NCBI GenBank assembly: GCA_016292745.1
Contig: JAEDFO010000009.1
Location: 1-55,163 of the forward strand
Length of the DNA stretch: 55,163 nucleotides
Direction: 5' to 3'
Origin: Muribaculaceae bacterium
Lineage (GTDB): Bacteria > Bacteroidota > Bacteroidia > Bacteroidales > Muribaculaceae
In this document: in pieces, positions 34,919-44,055 of the stretch
Layout of the letters: every line of letters begins with the position of its first letter
Numbering within the stretch: position 1 is the stretch's first letter
Notes under the pieces: model-generated
Seen by the model: only the letters and a program-made list of their open reading frames with translations
The model's database searches: none
What the model was told of the DNA's origin: nothing
Translations under genes and position numbers: made by a program

Positions 34919-37900
34919 ATGAAATCTAACAAAAACTTATTCTTGACGCTTATTGCAGCGATAATCTTTGCATTATCGCCTTTGAGCATGCTTGCCGGGG
35001 ATAACATCATCCTGAAATCGCCCGAAGACTATCAGGTGATGTGCATCTCGCCTAACGGCAAATGGGCCTGCGGTGTTTATAACGACTACAGCTATTCGTC
35101 GTATGCGTTCCGATGGAATCTCGAATCGGGCGCTATCGAATTGCTAAGCACTGGCGATGAGTCGGAAGCTTGGTGTATTTCCGATGAGGGCGTTGTGAGC
35201 GGTACATACACCGACCGTACCTACAACGTAAACCATGCAGCCATCATGATGCCGGGCTACTACGACACTGAATGGCATATGCTCGAGCTCCCTCAAGGCT
35301 CGGTAAGCGGCGGTTGCGCCTATAGCATCACTCCCGATGGCCACCACATGGCTGGTACTGTGTATGTAGGCAAGAACATCTACCAGACTTACATATGGGC
35401 CGACGGCAAAATTGAGCGTGCCCTTCACGAGGGTGGCATTGCCCAGGCTTATACAATTTCGCCCGACGGCCAGGCTGCCGGCGGATGGATTGATACCGGC
35501 AACCGTCAGGCTGCATACTGGAAGCCCGACGGCACCACTCAATTCCTCTCGGAATATAAGTCGCCGTGGAGCTGTGTACGCAAGTTCTCACCCGACGGAA
35601 AGAAGATTCTTTTCTGGGGAGGCTGGAACACGGAAACCGAATCGGTGGCTCGTCTGCGCGCTATCTACGACATCGAGTCGGGCGAAGTAACCGACGTCCC
35701 GGTTATCACTCCGGAAGCCGCATTCGAACTTTACGATATCAGTGGAAACTACACTCTCGCCGGTGAAGAATCGGGCCGTGGCTACATCAACGTCAATGGC
35801 CAAGGCATGTATATCGATGCATATCTTGCACAACTTGGCATAGATGTTTCCACTCTCGGAATAATCAAGCCTGAAGGATATGACTACTATGTGATTCAGC
35901 GCGTAGAGTGCTTGTCGGCCGACGACAGCGTTATGGCCCTCCTTTATTACGATGAAGAGGGTGCACTTCGCTCAATGATTATAAAGCTTAATGTTGAAGC
36001 CGAGGGTCGCGCTCCTGCCGAATTGAAGGTATCGCAGCTTCCTGGTATTCCTGCTGCAAAGTTGACGTGGATTCCTGCTCTCGGTTCAGCTGGCATTACC
36101 GGCTACAACGTGTATCGCGATGGTGTAAAGGTTAACGATGCTCCGGTATCCGGTACAGAATACTACGATTCAGCTCTCGAGTATGGCAACACATATTCTT
36201 ATGCTGTTACTGCCCTCTATGAGTCGGGTGAAAGCCCAATCTCGAACACTGCCAAGCTGAATCTTACAGCCCGTGGCATTGAAGCTCCTCAGAACCTGTA
36301 TTCACGTCAGGTAGGCTATAACGATGCAATGATTCGCTGGCAGCATCCTGAATCGAACCTCATCACCAAGAAGTACTTCGACCTGGCTAACAGCAATGTT
36401 CGTGGCTTCGGCGTTTCGGTTGACGACATCACATTCGAAAACGCTATCCGCTTTGGCGCTGCCGAAGTGAAAGCCTATGCCGGCTGCAAGGTAAAGAGCG
36501 TTCAGTTCTATCCAATGAGCAACCAGACTGGCTGGAAGGTTAACCTCTACACCTACAATGCAGAAGGTGCTCTCCAGCAAATCTACACTCAGGACATCAC
36601 CCAATCGCTCGAAATGGGCAAGCTCAACACTGTAGAGCTCGATACTCCTCAAGACCTTCCTGACGGCGAGCTTATCGTTGCCATCCAGGTCACTGTATCC
36701 ACTGCTTCGCAAAATGTGCTCGGTATGGACTACGGACAGGCAACCGAAGAGTATTCCGACCTGCTCCGTCAGATTGCAGAAGCCGACTTCTACTCGATTA
36801 CCGAAAGCTCAAGCACTTCGGGCTACTTCTATCGCACACAGTGGCTTATCAGTGCCATCTTCTCGCCTGCCGGTGCTGCTGAAGATGTCGATGTTGTCGA
36901 CCACTACAACGTATATCTCGACGATGCCGCAGTTGCCAGCACTCCAGACCTCCAGATTGTGAAGGAAAGTGTTGACAACGGTAGTCACACAGTAGGAGTT
37001 GAGGCTGTATATGCCGATGGCCGCATATCCGACAAGGTAACCACTGATCTCACTGTTAAGGCCGACGCCAAGCTGCTTCTGCCGGTTGATGTGGTTAACA
37101 CCCAGATTACCGACGAAACCACTCTGCTGGCTTCGTGGGATGCTCCAAAGTGCTTCGATAAGGGTTACATCTCTTATTCCGGTGTAGTTCCGGCATCGAA
37201 GTCAGTTAAAGGCCCTGAGTCGAACAACTACGGTCTGATGGCAGGCGTTGTTTATCCGTCAGAAATGTTGCGCGGCTACGATGGCTATCAGATTCGTTCG
37301 GTTCGCTTCTATCCTGTAGCCGATGCCACTTTCACCATTCTTATCTTCAAGGACAATGTGCAGGTGGGTGAAACTTATGTTGAGGACTACACTCTCAACG
37401 AGTGGAACACTGTAGAGCTCGACACTCCTATCGAAGTGGCTGAAAACTCAGAATACTTCCTCGTTATCGACTGCTACGACGTTACTCCGAATTCTGCAGC
37501 CCTTGCAGTTGACACTACAATGCCGTATACTTTCTACTCCGACCTCTATTCGCTCGACGGTCAGAGCTGGGACTCTATTGCAAGCGCTGCCATCTATGGC
37601 AACTGGATGATGGGCCTCAACCTGGAATCGACCGAAGAGTCGAAGCTTCCGATAATCGGCTACGATGTTAACATCGATGGCGTAACCATCAACGATGAAA
37701 CTCTGACTGCAACCAACACTTCGTTCACATTCCCGTCTGTTGACACCGAAAAGCATTCTATCAGTGTCGACACCAACTATCCTGCCGGTGTGGTGAAGCG
37801 TGGTGCTGCAAACTACTTCTATCTCAGCGGTTCCGGTGTTGAAAACGTTGTTTCCAACATCACTCTCCTTCAGGGTGCCAATATGCTCACCGTAACCGGT

Positions 37901-38062
37901 GGCAATGTAACCCGCATTCGCGTATTCTCGGTTGCCGGCTCAATCGTACGCAATGCTGAAGGCAATACAGTAGCTATCGACGGCCTCGCACAAGGTGTTT
38001 ATGTGGTTAAGGCCACTGTCGACGGCAAGAGCGTAATCCGCAAGATTCGCATCAGCAAATAA
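34919..38062 (+). CDS. Large exported protein: propeller-like N-terminus, FN3, duplicated modules, T9SS-like tail
   Basis: Starting at ATG 34919 gives a signal peptide (MKSNKNLFL through SMLAGD) and a 1047-residue protein; the upstream ATG at 34838 would bury it inside a hairpin region. Residues about 30-370 contain repeated ISPNGKW, ITPDGHH and ISPDGQ strands typical of a beta-propeller. A fibronectin type III domain follows at about 390-460 (LTWIPALG, GYNVYRDG, YAVTALYESG). Two related jelly-roll-like modules come next, each with the phrase NTVELDTP. The C-terminus is a sorting domain (MLTVTGGNVTRIRVFSVAG, LAQGVYVVKATVDGK, IRKIRISK). It is tandem with the A-B-B-A protein; function is unknown. 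Confidence 0.85.
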   Translation: MKSNKNLFLTLIAAIIFALSPLSMLAGDNIILKSPEDYQVMCISPNGKWACGVYNDYSYSSYAFRWNLESGAIELLSTGDESEAWCISDEGVVSGTYTDRTYNVNHAAIMMPGYYDTEWHMLELPQGSVSGGCAYSITPDGHHMAGTVYVGKNIYQTYIWADGKIERALHEGGIAQAYTISPDGQAAGGWIDTGNRQAAYWKPDGTTQFLSEYKSPWSCVRKFSPDGKKILFWGGWNTETESVARLRAIYDIESGEVTDVPVITPEAAFELYDISGNYTLAGEESGRGYINVNGQGMYIDAYLAQLGIDVSTLGIIKPEGYDYYVIQRVECLSADDSVMALLYYDEEGALRSMIIKLNVEAEGRAPAELKVSQLPGIPAAKLTWIPALGSAGITGYNVYRDGVKVNDAPVSGTEYYDSALEYGNTYSYAVTALYESGESPISNTAKLNLTARGIEAPQNLYSRQVGYNDAMIRWQHPESNLITKKYFDLANSNVRGFGVSVDDITFENAIRFGAAEVKAYAGCKVKSVQFYPMSNQTGWKVNLYTYNAEGALQQIYTQDITQSLEMGKLNTVELDTPQDLPDGELIVAIQVTVSTASQNVLGMDYGQATEEYSDLLRQIAEADFYSITESSSTSGYFYRTQWLISAIFSPAGAAEDVDVVDHYNVYLDDAAVASTPDLQIVKESVDNGSHTVGVEAVYADGRISDKVTTDLTVKADAKLLLPVDVVNTQITDETTLLASWDAPKCFDKGYISYSGVVPASKSVKGPESNNYGLMAGVVYPSEMLRGYDGYQIRSVRFYPVADATFTILIFKDNVQVGETYVEDYTLNEWNTVELDTPIEVAENSEYFLVIDCYDVTPNSAALAVDTTMPYTFYSDLYSLDGQSWDSIASAAIYGNWMMGLNLESTEESKLPIIGYDVNIDGVTINDETLTATNTSFTFPSVDTEKHSISVDTNYPAGVVKRGAANYFYLSGSGVENVVSNITLLQGANMLTVTGGNVTRIRVFSVAGSIVRNAEGNTVAIDGLAQGVYVVKATVDGKSVIRKIRISK

Positions 38063-38093
38063 TCTCGTCGTAAGGCAAGATTCTCAATATCAA

Positions 38094-38129
38094 AGGGGTG
38101 CACTCCAATCGGGTGCGCCTCTTTTTTTA
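38094..38129 (+). terminator. Terminator after the tandem giant genes
   Basis: AGGGGTGCAC (38094-38103) pairs with GTGCGCCTCT (38113-38122) with two G·T wobbles, followed by seven T. It lies 31 bp after the stop codon. Confidence 0.88.
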
Positions 38130-38214
38130 TGCAAAAATAATTTCGGCGGTGGAGTGAGTGTGTTGCGGCGATTGTCCGTTATATAATATAAGTATAACAA
38201 AACCGTGATAAACA

Positions 38215-40152
38215 ATGAATAACCGACGACTTCTATTTACTCTTGCTGCCATAGTGGCGCTGGCCATGCCTCTTCAGTCCAAAGAATACACTATCCTTAG
38301 CCCCGACAAAAGTCTGAGTGTCACTCTCAGCGACGACTCAGTGCTCACTTACAGCGTGGTGCTCTCCGGAACCACAGTGCTGGAGCGGTCTCCGCTGGGC
38401 ATTTACCGTGATGATGTGGCATATCCGTGTGCTATGACTGTTAGCAGGGCCTTGGCTCAGCGCACAGGCAATATTGACTACGACAATCCTCGCGGCAAGT
38501 GCTCACACGTTGCAAAGAGCTACACTGAACAGGAATTCGAGGTGGCGCAAGGCAAGTTTGCTGTGGTGTTCAGAGTTCTTAACGATGGGGTGGCGTTTGC
38601 CTATCGTCTTACAGGAAAGGGCAAGGGTGTGAAAGTGTATGCCGAGGAAACCGGATTCCGCTTCCCCGAGGGTAGCCGCGCATTCTGCAGCCAACTTGCC
38701 AAGGGAAAATCGGGCTGGTGTGCCACTAACCCGTCGTACGAGGACCATTACCACTTCGATGTGCCTCTGGAAGAGGAGTCGGAGCATCGTCAGGGCTGGG
38801 TGTTCCCGTTGCTGGTGCATAATGGCGACGTGTGGACCCTTTTGAGCGAAACAGGCACCGATGAGAGCTATGTGGCTTGCCATCTGGGCGAGGCACGCGA
38901 CAATTGCTATCAGATAAAATTCCCGGAAGACGGACATAACATGGCCTACGACCCCACTTGGGCCGCAGTCGATACTCCATATCTCACTCCGTGGCGCGTA
39001 ATGGCCATCAGCCGTAATATTGCAGATATCGTGGCCACTACGCTTCCCGACGACCTCGTGGAACAGAAACATGTCGCGCAAGTGGAATATAAGCCCGGAA
39101 AGGCGGCATGGAGCTGGCTATTCTATGCTGATGCCTGGACCACCTACGACGGATCGCGCAAGTTTATCGACATGGCGGCCGAACTGGGCTTCGGCTATTG
39201 CCTTATCGACGCTTTCTGGGACCAATGGATTGGCCGCGAACGCATAGCCGAACTCTCGGCTTATGCACAGCAGAAAGGTGTGCGACTGCTGTTGTGGTAT
39301 AATTCCAATGGCAATTGGAACGGTGCCAGCTATCTCTCTCCCACTAATATTATGAACAATGCCGAGAAGCGACGTGCCGAGATGGAGTGGATGCGCAGCA
39401 TTGGTGTGGCAGGAATAAAGGTCGACTTCTTCGGTGGCGACAAGCAGAACAGCATAAAACTGTACACCGACATTCTTGCCGACTGCAACCGCTATGGACT
39501 GATTTGCAATTTCCACGGTGCTACTCTACCGAGAGGCTGGGCTCGCATGTACCCAGCGTTTTTCAATGCCGAGGCGGTGATGGGACAGGAATTTTGCCGA
39601 GGCAACCACGAGAACGAGGCAATGCGTGCTCGCCATATCACGGTGCTGCCGTTCACTCGTAATGCTGTGGCCCCGATGGATTTCACTCCGACGGTGCTCA
39701 ATGAAGTGCTCGGTCAGGATGCAAACCTATCGTTACGCTCCACTACCACTGCATTTGAGCTGGCTCTGCCGGTGATTATGTTTGCCCCGTTGTCGCATTA
39801 CGGTCTTATCCCCGACGACCTTAAACGCATGCCTCGGAGCTTGTTCGACTACTTCCGCGAATTGCCTACCGTGTGGGACGAGACCCGTCTGCTATCAGGA
39901 TATCCGGGTCGCGATGTAGTGATGGCCCGTCGTAGCGGAAACGTCTGGTATGTGGCTGGTATAAATGGCGAGGACACCGCAAAGACTATAGATGTCGACC
40001 TATCACAGCTTGCAGCCAAGGGCTCAGCACAGATTTTCACTACCGTAGCCGCCAGCCGTGGCGAAGTGGCTTGTAGTGAGGGAAACAAGGCCGACGGCAC
40101 CATTAAGTTTGCCCTTCAGCCTCGCGATGGCTTCCTCATTGTGATAAAGTAA
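38215..40152 (+). CDS. GH97 family glycosidase, retaining type
   Basis: The 645-residue enzyme has a signal peptide and the three GH97 parts: an N-terminal beta-sandwich (about 25-270), a TIM barrel (about 280-560) and a short C-terminal beta domain. The motifs GIKVDFFGGDKQ and NAEAVMGQEF are diagnostic. Asp404 in KVDFF is the likely nucleophile and Glu459 in GQEF the likely acid/base. Their 55-residue spacing equals that of D415/E470 recalled for the retaining alpha-galactosidase BtGH97b. The inverting SusB-type glutamate pair is therefore not expected. The substrate is probably an alpha-galactoside or similar. No SusCD pair is nearby. A broken araC gene lies immediately downstream and may once have been its regulator. 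Confidence 0.9.
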   Translation: MNNRRLLFTLAAIVALAMPLQSKEYTILSPDKSLSVTLSDDSVLTYSVVLSGTTVLERSPLGIYRDDVAYPCAMTVSRALAQRTGNIDYDNPRGKCSHVAKSYTEQEFEVAQGKFAVVFRVLNDGVAFAYRLTGKGKGVKVYAEETGFRFPEGSRAFCSQLAKGKSGWCATNPSYEDHYHFDVPLEEESEHRQGWVFPLLVHNGDVWTLLSETGTDESYVACHLGEARDNCYQIKFPEDGHNMAYDPTWAAVDTPYLTPWRVMAISRNIADIVATTLPDDLVEQKHVAQVEYKPGKAAWSWLFYADAWTTYDGSRKFIDMAAELGFGYCLIDAFWDQWIGRERIAELSAYAQQKGVRLLLWYNSNGNWNGASYLSPTNIMNNAEKRRAEMEWMRSIGVAGIKVDFFGGDKQNSIKLYTDILADCNRYGLICNFHGATLPRGWARMYPAFFNAEAVMGQEFCRGNHENEAMRARHITVLPFTRNAVAPMDFTPTVLNEVLGQDANLSLRSTTTAFELALPVIMFAPLSHYGLIPDDLKRMPRSLFDYFRELPTVWDETRLLSGYPGRDVVMARRSGNVWYVAGINGEDTAKTIDVDLSQLAAKGSAQIFTTVAASRGEVACSEGNKADGTIKFALQPRDGFLIVIK

Positions 40153-40158
40153 CGGCAA

Positions 40159-40362
40159 TCAGCCGTTGGGGTGCGACGCCTCGCGGTATCTCGACGGCGA
40201 CATCCCTGCATATTGGCGGAAGTAACGGCCGAAAAACGACTGGTCGGGGAAGTTCAGCGCCCCGGCCACTTCCTTTATGCTCATGGTAGGGTTGTCGACC
40301 GACGTGAGCTCGCGTCCGGAAGCGTTGTTGCCCCTATCATGAGTTGATATGGCACGTTTCAT
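40159..40362 (-). pseudogene. AraC-family regulator, C-terminal remnant
   Basis: Residues about 17-62 of this 67-codon frame match the end of an AraC-type DNA-binding domain: MSIKEVAGALNFPDQSFFGRYF, then GMSPSRYRE. That is only the second helix-turn-helix and its closing helix; the first one and any effector or sensor domain are missing. The N-terminal 16 residues do not resemble AraC and are probably read through foreign sequence. Homology starts to fail near position 40315. Just beyond, on the other strand, begins an acyltransferase remnant, so both genes appear cut by the same event. Confidence 0.75.
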
Positions 40363-40829
40363 GCTTTAGATGGATAACATTCTATTATTTGGGTTTACTC
40401 TTAGGAAATGGCATCATCAACAAGAACTTCAGCATGAGCCGGCTCTCGTGGCTGTATGCCGTAGCAATTATTTTATCTATAGCCGAAGGATATTATTTGT
40501 ATTGTTTAGGCGTTGAGAAATGTGCAACGCAGAGCAAGTTGTCATCCTGTCTTTCGAGTTGTGTCTTTATTTTGATGGCATATACCTACCTACGCAACGA
40601 CCGCTATCCCCAGCCACGCCAACGCGCTATATTATCGTTGGGCGACTACTCTTTCGGCATCTTTTTTAGTCACGTCTTGGTAATCCTTCTGTTGCGTAAG
40701 TATAGTTTTTATAACTTTATCCCCTTCCCCATAAACTCGGCATTAGTGCTGGGCATTGCATGGACAGTGGTCTATCTTACGGCAAAAGTCCTACCCAAGT
40801 CAGTATCCAGGGCAATGGGCTTGCGCTAA
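40344..40829 (+). pseudogene. Acyltransferase-3 family protein, C-terminal remnant
   Basis: The frame encodes about 160 residues of alternating hydrophobic spans (ITFYYLGLLLGN, LYAVAIILSIAEGYYL, LSSCVFILMAYTYL, LGDYSFGIFFSHVLVILLL, ALVLGIAWTVVYLTAKVL). This is the back half of an OafA/YrhL-like acyltransferase-3; the segment GDYSFGIFFSHV is characteristic. The N-terminal half with the catalytic His is missing. The only start near the beginning is a TTG at 40344 without a good ribosome-binding site. The DNA is more AT-rich than its neighbours, suggesting foreign origin. It is best read as a pseudogene produced with the AraC truncation. Confidence 0.72.
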
Positions 40830-40882
40830 GCGCTACCTGACCGATAAATGCATTGTACATCTCATGAAGTGAGGCAACATTG

Positions 40883-40913
40883 TTGCACATTAGCCACTAA
40901 ATGAGTAATTTTG
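40883..40913 (+). promoter_or_regulatory. Promoter of the FAS-like operon
   Basis: TTG (40883-40885) and TAATTTTG (40906-40913) are 20 bp apart, a consensus Bacteroidetes promoter. The predicted start site (about 40920) is downstream of the alternative ATG at 40901, which fixes the fabG-like start at 40964. Confidence 0.82.
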
Positions 40914-40963
40914 CTGAAATTTCCGATAGCAGACTTCTGCTGTCGCATATATTTATTGCAGTA

Positions 40964-41695
40964 ATGAAATATGCTCTTGTAACCGGTGGCTCTCGTGGCA
41001 TTGGCCGTGCCATTTGCCTGAAATTGGCGTCGGATGGCTATCCGGTGATTGTGAATTATAAGAGCAATGCCGAGGAGGCTTCCCGAACCGTCAACATGAT
41101 TCGCGAAAAGGGAGGCGAGGCCGAGGCATTGCAGTTCGATGTGAAGAATGCTGCCGAAGTAGAGGCGTGCCTTACCGATTGGGAGAACCGTCATCCCGAC
41201 GATTACGTGTCGGTGCTGGTTAACAATGCCGGCATACGTCACGACAATGTCATGTTTATGATGAGCGACGATGAATGGCATTCGGTTATCGATACCACTC
41301 TCGATGGATTCTTCTATGTCACACGTTTCCTTTTGCGCCATATGATGCCGCGCCGCCGTCAGGGCCGCATCATCAATGTGGCTTCGCTGTCGGGGCTTAA
41401 GGGCCTTCCCGGCCAAGCCAACTACAGTGCAGCCAAGGCTGCGCTGATAGGAGCCACCAAGGCACTTGCCCAGGAAGTGGCAGCCCGCGATGTAACGGTG
41501 AATGCTGTGGCACCCGGGTTTATCGACACCGATATGACCCGCGACCTAAACCACGACGAACTGAAGGAACTGGTGCCGATGAAGCGATTCGGCACAGCCG
41601 ATGAAGTGGCAGCGTTGGTATCGTTTCTTGCCGGCGATTCTGCCGCCTATATTACCGGCGAGGTGATTTCGATAAATGGCGGACTTTACACCTGA
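40964..41695 (+). CDS. 3-oxoacyl-ACP reductase (FabG-like)
   Basis: The 243-residue short-chain dehydrogenase has the NADP(H)-binding motif TGGSRGIG (7-14), NNAG (87-90), and the catalytic Ser141-Tyr154-Lys158 set (QANYSAAKA). It also has the VNAVAPGFIDTDM segment typical of FabG. It would reduce beta-ketoacyl groups on an acyl carrier protein. It opens an eight-gene operon of fatty-acid-synthase-like genes and corresponds by context to the ketoreductase (ApeQ-type) of aryl-polyene loci. Housekeeping fabG genes usually sit with fabD/acpP, which are absent, so this is probably a dedicated copy. The next gene starts 9 bp after its stop. Confidence 0.9.
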   Translation: MKYALVTGGSRGIGRAICLKLASDGYPVIVNYKSNAEEASRTVNMIREKGGEAEALQFDVKNAAEVEACLTDWENRHPDDYVSVLVNNAGIRHDNVMFMMSDDEWHSVIDTTLDGFFYVTRFLLRHMMPRRRQGRIINVASLSGLKGLPGQANYSAAKAALIGATKALAQEVAARDVTVNAVAPGFIDTDMTRDLNHDELKELVPMKRFGTADEVAALVSFLAGDSAAYITGEVISINGGLYT

Positions 41696-41704
41696 CAAAC
41701 AGTT

Positions 41705-42922
41705 ATGAGAAGAGTAGTGATAACAGGCATCGGCATTTGGTCGTGCCTTGGAAAGAACATACATGAGGTTGGCGCATCGCTCCGCCAGGGGCGTTCGGGT
41801 ATCGGTATCGATCCTGAACGCATCGAATATGGCTATCAGTCGCCGTTGACCGGAATAGTAGAACGACCGCAGCTGAGAGGACTCATCGACCGCCGTATGC
41901 GCGCCGGAATGTCGGAGGAAGCTGAATATGCCTTCATGGCTTCGCGCGAGGCTTTCGCTATGGCCGGCATTGATGAGGCCTATCTCGATGCTAACGAAGT
42001 GGGGGTGATTTTCGGCAACGATTCATCGTCGAAAGCCGTCGTTGAATCGGCTAAGGTGATGGAACAGACTCACGATTCGAGCATGATAGGTTCGGGAAAC
42101 ATATTCCAGTCGATGAATTCCACAGTGAACATGAACATGAGCACCGCATTCCATCTGCGTGGTGTGAATTTCAGCATAAGTTCGGCATGCTCGAGCGGCA
42201 GCCACTCCATTGGCATCGGATATCTGCTCATAAAGCATGGTTTGCAGGATATGGTTTTGTGTGGTGGCGCACAGGAGGTGAACAAATATTCCATGTCGTC
42301 GTTCGATGCACTTGGCACATTCTCGAAGCGCATCGACGAGCCTCAGCGAGCTTCGCGTCCGTTCGACCGTGACCGCGACGGCCTCATCCCGAGCGGCGGC
42401 GCTGCTGCATTGGTGATTGAGGACTATGACCACGCTATTGCCCGTGGAGCCAAAATAATTGCCGAAGTGGCCGGATACGGATTCTCGAGCAACGGCGGTG
42501 GCATTAGTCAGGCTTCCGATGATGGCTCGTTCATTGCCATGAGCCGTGCACTTGCCGATGCTGGAGTAAGCCCGTCGGATGTCGATTATATCAACGCACA
42601 CGCTACAAGCACACCGCAGGGCGACATGTACGAGGCACGTGCCATTGCCCGCCTGTTTGCAGGTACCAAGGCGCTTGTGAGCAGCACAAAGTCGATGACC
42701 GGGCACGAATGCTGGATGGCCGGTGCAAGCGAAATCGTATACTCCACCATCATGATGCAGAATGGCTTTGTGGCTCCGAACATCAACTTCGACAATCCCG
42801 ACGAATATTCTGCCGCACTCAACATAGCACGCACCACGGTGGAGACGCCCATCGACATTGTCCTGAGCAATTCATTCGGCTTTGGGGGCACCAACAGTGC
42901 ATTAGTAATACGTAAGATATAG
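41705..42922 (+). CDS. Beta-ketoacyl-ACP synthase (KS1)
   Basis: The 405-residue FabF/B-like condensing enzyme has the complete Cys-His-His set: Cys162 in SSACSSGSHS, His299 in NAHATSTPQGD and His334 in KSMTGHECWMAGASE, with Lys329. It ends in the conserved NSFGFGGTNSALV. Active KS enzymes extend an ACP-bound chain with malonyl-ACP. The SxACSSG motif and the neighbours point to specialised polyene or fatty-acyl synthesis rather than the housekeeping cycle. It sits between the ketoreductase and the methyltransferase genes, all tightly packed. Confidence 0.93.
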   Translation: MRRVVITGIGIWSCLGKNIHEVGASLRQGRSGIGIDPERIEYGYQSPLTGIVERPQLRGLIDRRMRAGMSEEAEYAFMASREAFAMAGIDEAYLDANEVGVIFGNDSSSKAVVESAKVMEQTHDSSMIGSGNIFQSMNSTVNMNMSTAFHLRGVNFSISSACSSGSHSIGIGYLLIKHGLQDMVLCGGAQEVNKYSMSSFDALGTFSKRIDEPQRASRPFDRDRDGLIPSGGAAALVIEDYDHAIARGAKIIAEVAGYGFSSNGGGISQASDDGSFIAMSRALADAGVSPSDVDYINAHATSTPQGDMYEARAIARLFAGTKALVSSTKSMTGHECWMAGASEIVYSTIMMQNGFVAPNINFDNPDEYSAALNIARTTVETPIDIVLSNSFGFGGTNSALVIRKI

Positions 42923-42928
42923 AATGCG

Positions 42929-44035
42929 ATGAATCTGTCAGAGTCATTAAAGCGTAAATATACCACCGACAATGTCAGTGCACGCGAGGCACAGCGCCTT
43001 GCCGAATTCATCGCCTGGGGGCCGGTGGTGTTTCAGGCTTCGAGGCTGATGGTAAGACTCGGCATCCTCGATATGCTTCGCGACAGCAGCAACGGCCTCA
43101 CTATTGATGAGGTGGCTGCGAAGGCCAGCCTCAGCACCTATGCTGCCAAGTGCTTGCTCGAAGCTTCGTTGTGCATAGGCACAGTGATTGTCGACCCCGA
43201 AACCGACCGTTTCTCCATATCAAAGACAGGATGGTTTCTGCTCAATGATCCTGCTACACGAGTTAATATCGACTTTAACCACGATGTTAACTACGAGGGG
43301 TGGTTTCGCCTTGAGGAATCGCTGAAGGAAGGACGTCCGGCTGGACTGGAGCATTTCGGCTCTTGGCCCACCGTTTACGAAGCTTTGTCGTCGCTTCCTG
43401 AGCAGGTACAGAAAAGCTGGTTTGCTTTCGACCATTTCTACAGCGACTCTTCGTTTCCCGAAGCGCTTGAGATTGTGTTTGGCAAGCATCATGTGCGCTC
43501 GCTTTACGATGTAGGCGGCAATACCGGCAAATGGGCCCTGAAATGTGTGGAGCACGAGCCTGATGTACACGTTACAGTCATCGATTTGCCTCAGCAAATC
43601 GAGATGATGCGCCGCAATGTGACCGGTAAGCCCGGCGCCGAGCGTATCGATGGCATCGGAATAAATCTGCTCGACGAGTCGGTGGAATTGCCAAAGCCTC
43701 AGGACTACGACATAGATGCCATCTGGATGTCGCAGTTCCTTGACTGTTTCTCCGAGCAGCAGATTGTGAGCATCCTTAGCCGAGCCAAGGCTGCGATGGG
43801 CCCAGATTCGAGGGTGTTTATTATGGAAACTCTGTGGGACCGTCAGCGTTTTGAGCCAGCCGCATTCTGTCTGACAATGACGAGCCTCTACTTCACCGCA
43901 ATTGCCAACGGCAACAGCAAGATGTATAACACCGACGATATGTCGCGTCTTATCGGTGAGGCGGGACTGGAAGTGGAGCATATCTACGACCATTTGGGTC
44001 AAGGTCATAGTATAATAGTGTGTAAACCAAAATAA
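42929..44035 (+). CDS. SAM-dependent methyltransferase (COMT-like O-methyltransferase fold)
   Basis: The 368-residue protein has an N-terminal winged-helix/dimerisation region (about 25-110, with FQASRLMVRLGILDML and LTIDEVAAKASLS) and a Rossmann methyltransferase domain with motif I LYDVGGNTG (192-200). VTVIDLPQ and SQFLDCF follow. This layout matches multimeric O-methyltransferases. In aryl-polyene-type clusters such an enzyme is thought to methylate the aromatic head group. Here no aromatic-starter gene is visible, so the acceptor is unknown. It starts 6 bp after KS1. Confidence 0.85.
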   Translation: MNLSESLKRKYTTDNVSAREAQRLAEFIAWGPVVFQASRLMVRLGILDMLRDSSNGLTIDEVAAKASLSTYAAKCLLEASLCIGTVIVDPETDRFSISKTGWFLLNDPATRVNIDFNHDVNYEGWFRLEESLKEGRPAGLEHFGSWPTVYEALSSLPEQVQKSWFAFDHFYSDSSFPEALEIVFGKHHVRSLYDVGGNTGKWALKCVEHEPDVHVTVIDLPQQIEMMRRNVTGKPGAERIDGIGINLLDESVELPKPQDYDIDAIWMSQFLDCFSEQQIVSILSRAKAAMGPDSRVFIMETLWDRQRFEPAAFCLTMTSLYFTAIANGNSKMYNTDDMSRLIGEAGLEVEHIYDHLGQGHSIIVCKPK

Positions 44036-44055
44036 TAATTCTGAATAGTATATCA

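Noticed and set aside
40159..40362. Intact small DNA-binding protein
   Set aside because: Only the second helix-turn-helix of an AraC domain is present and the N-terminal 16 residues are unrelated, so a remnant is the simpler reading.
40901..40963. Upstream ATG extension of the FabG-like protein
   Set aside because: The consensus promoter covers this ATG and places the transcript start after it; the family match begins at MKYALVTGGS.
40964..41695. Housekeeping fabG
   Set aside because: None of the usual housekeeping partners (fabD, fabH, acpP, plsX) is adjacent and the gene is embedded in a specialised operon, so I did not assign the fabG symbol.
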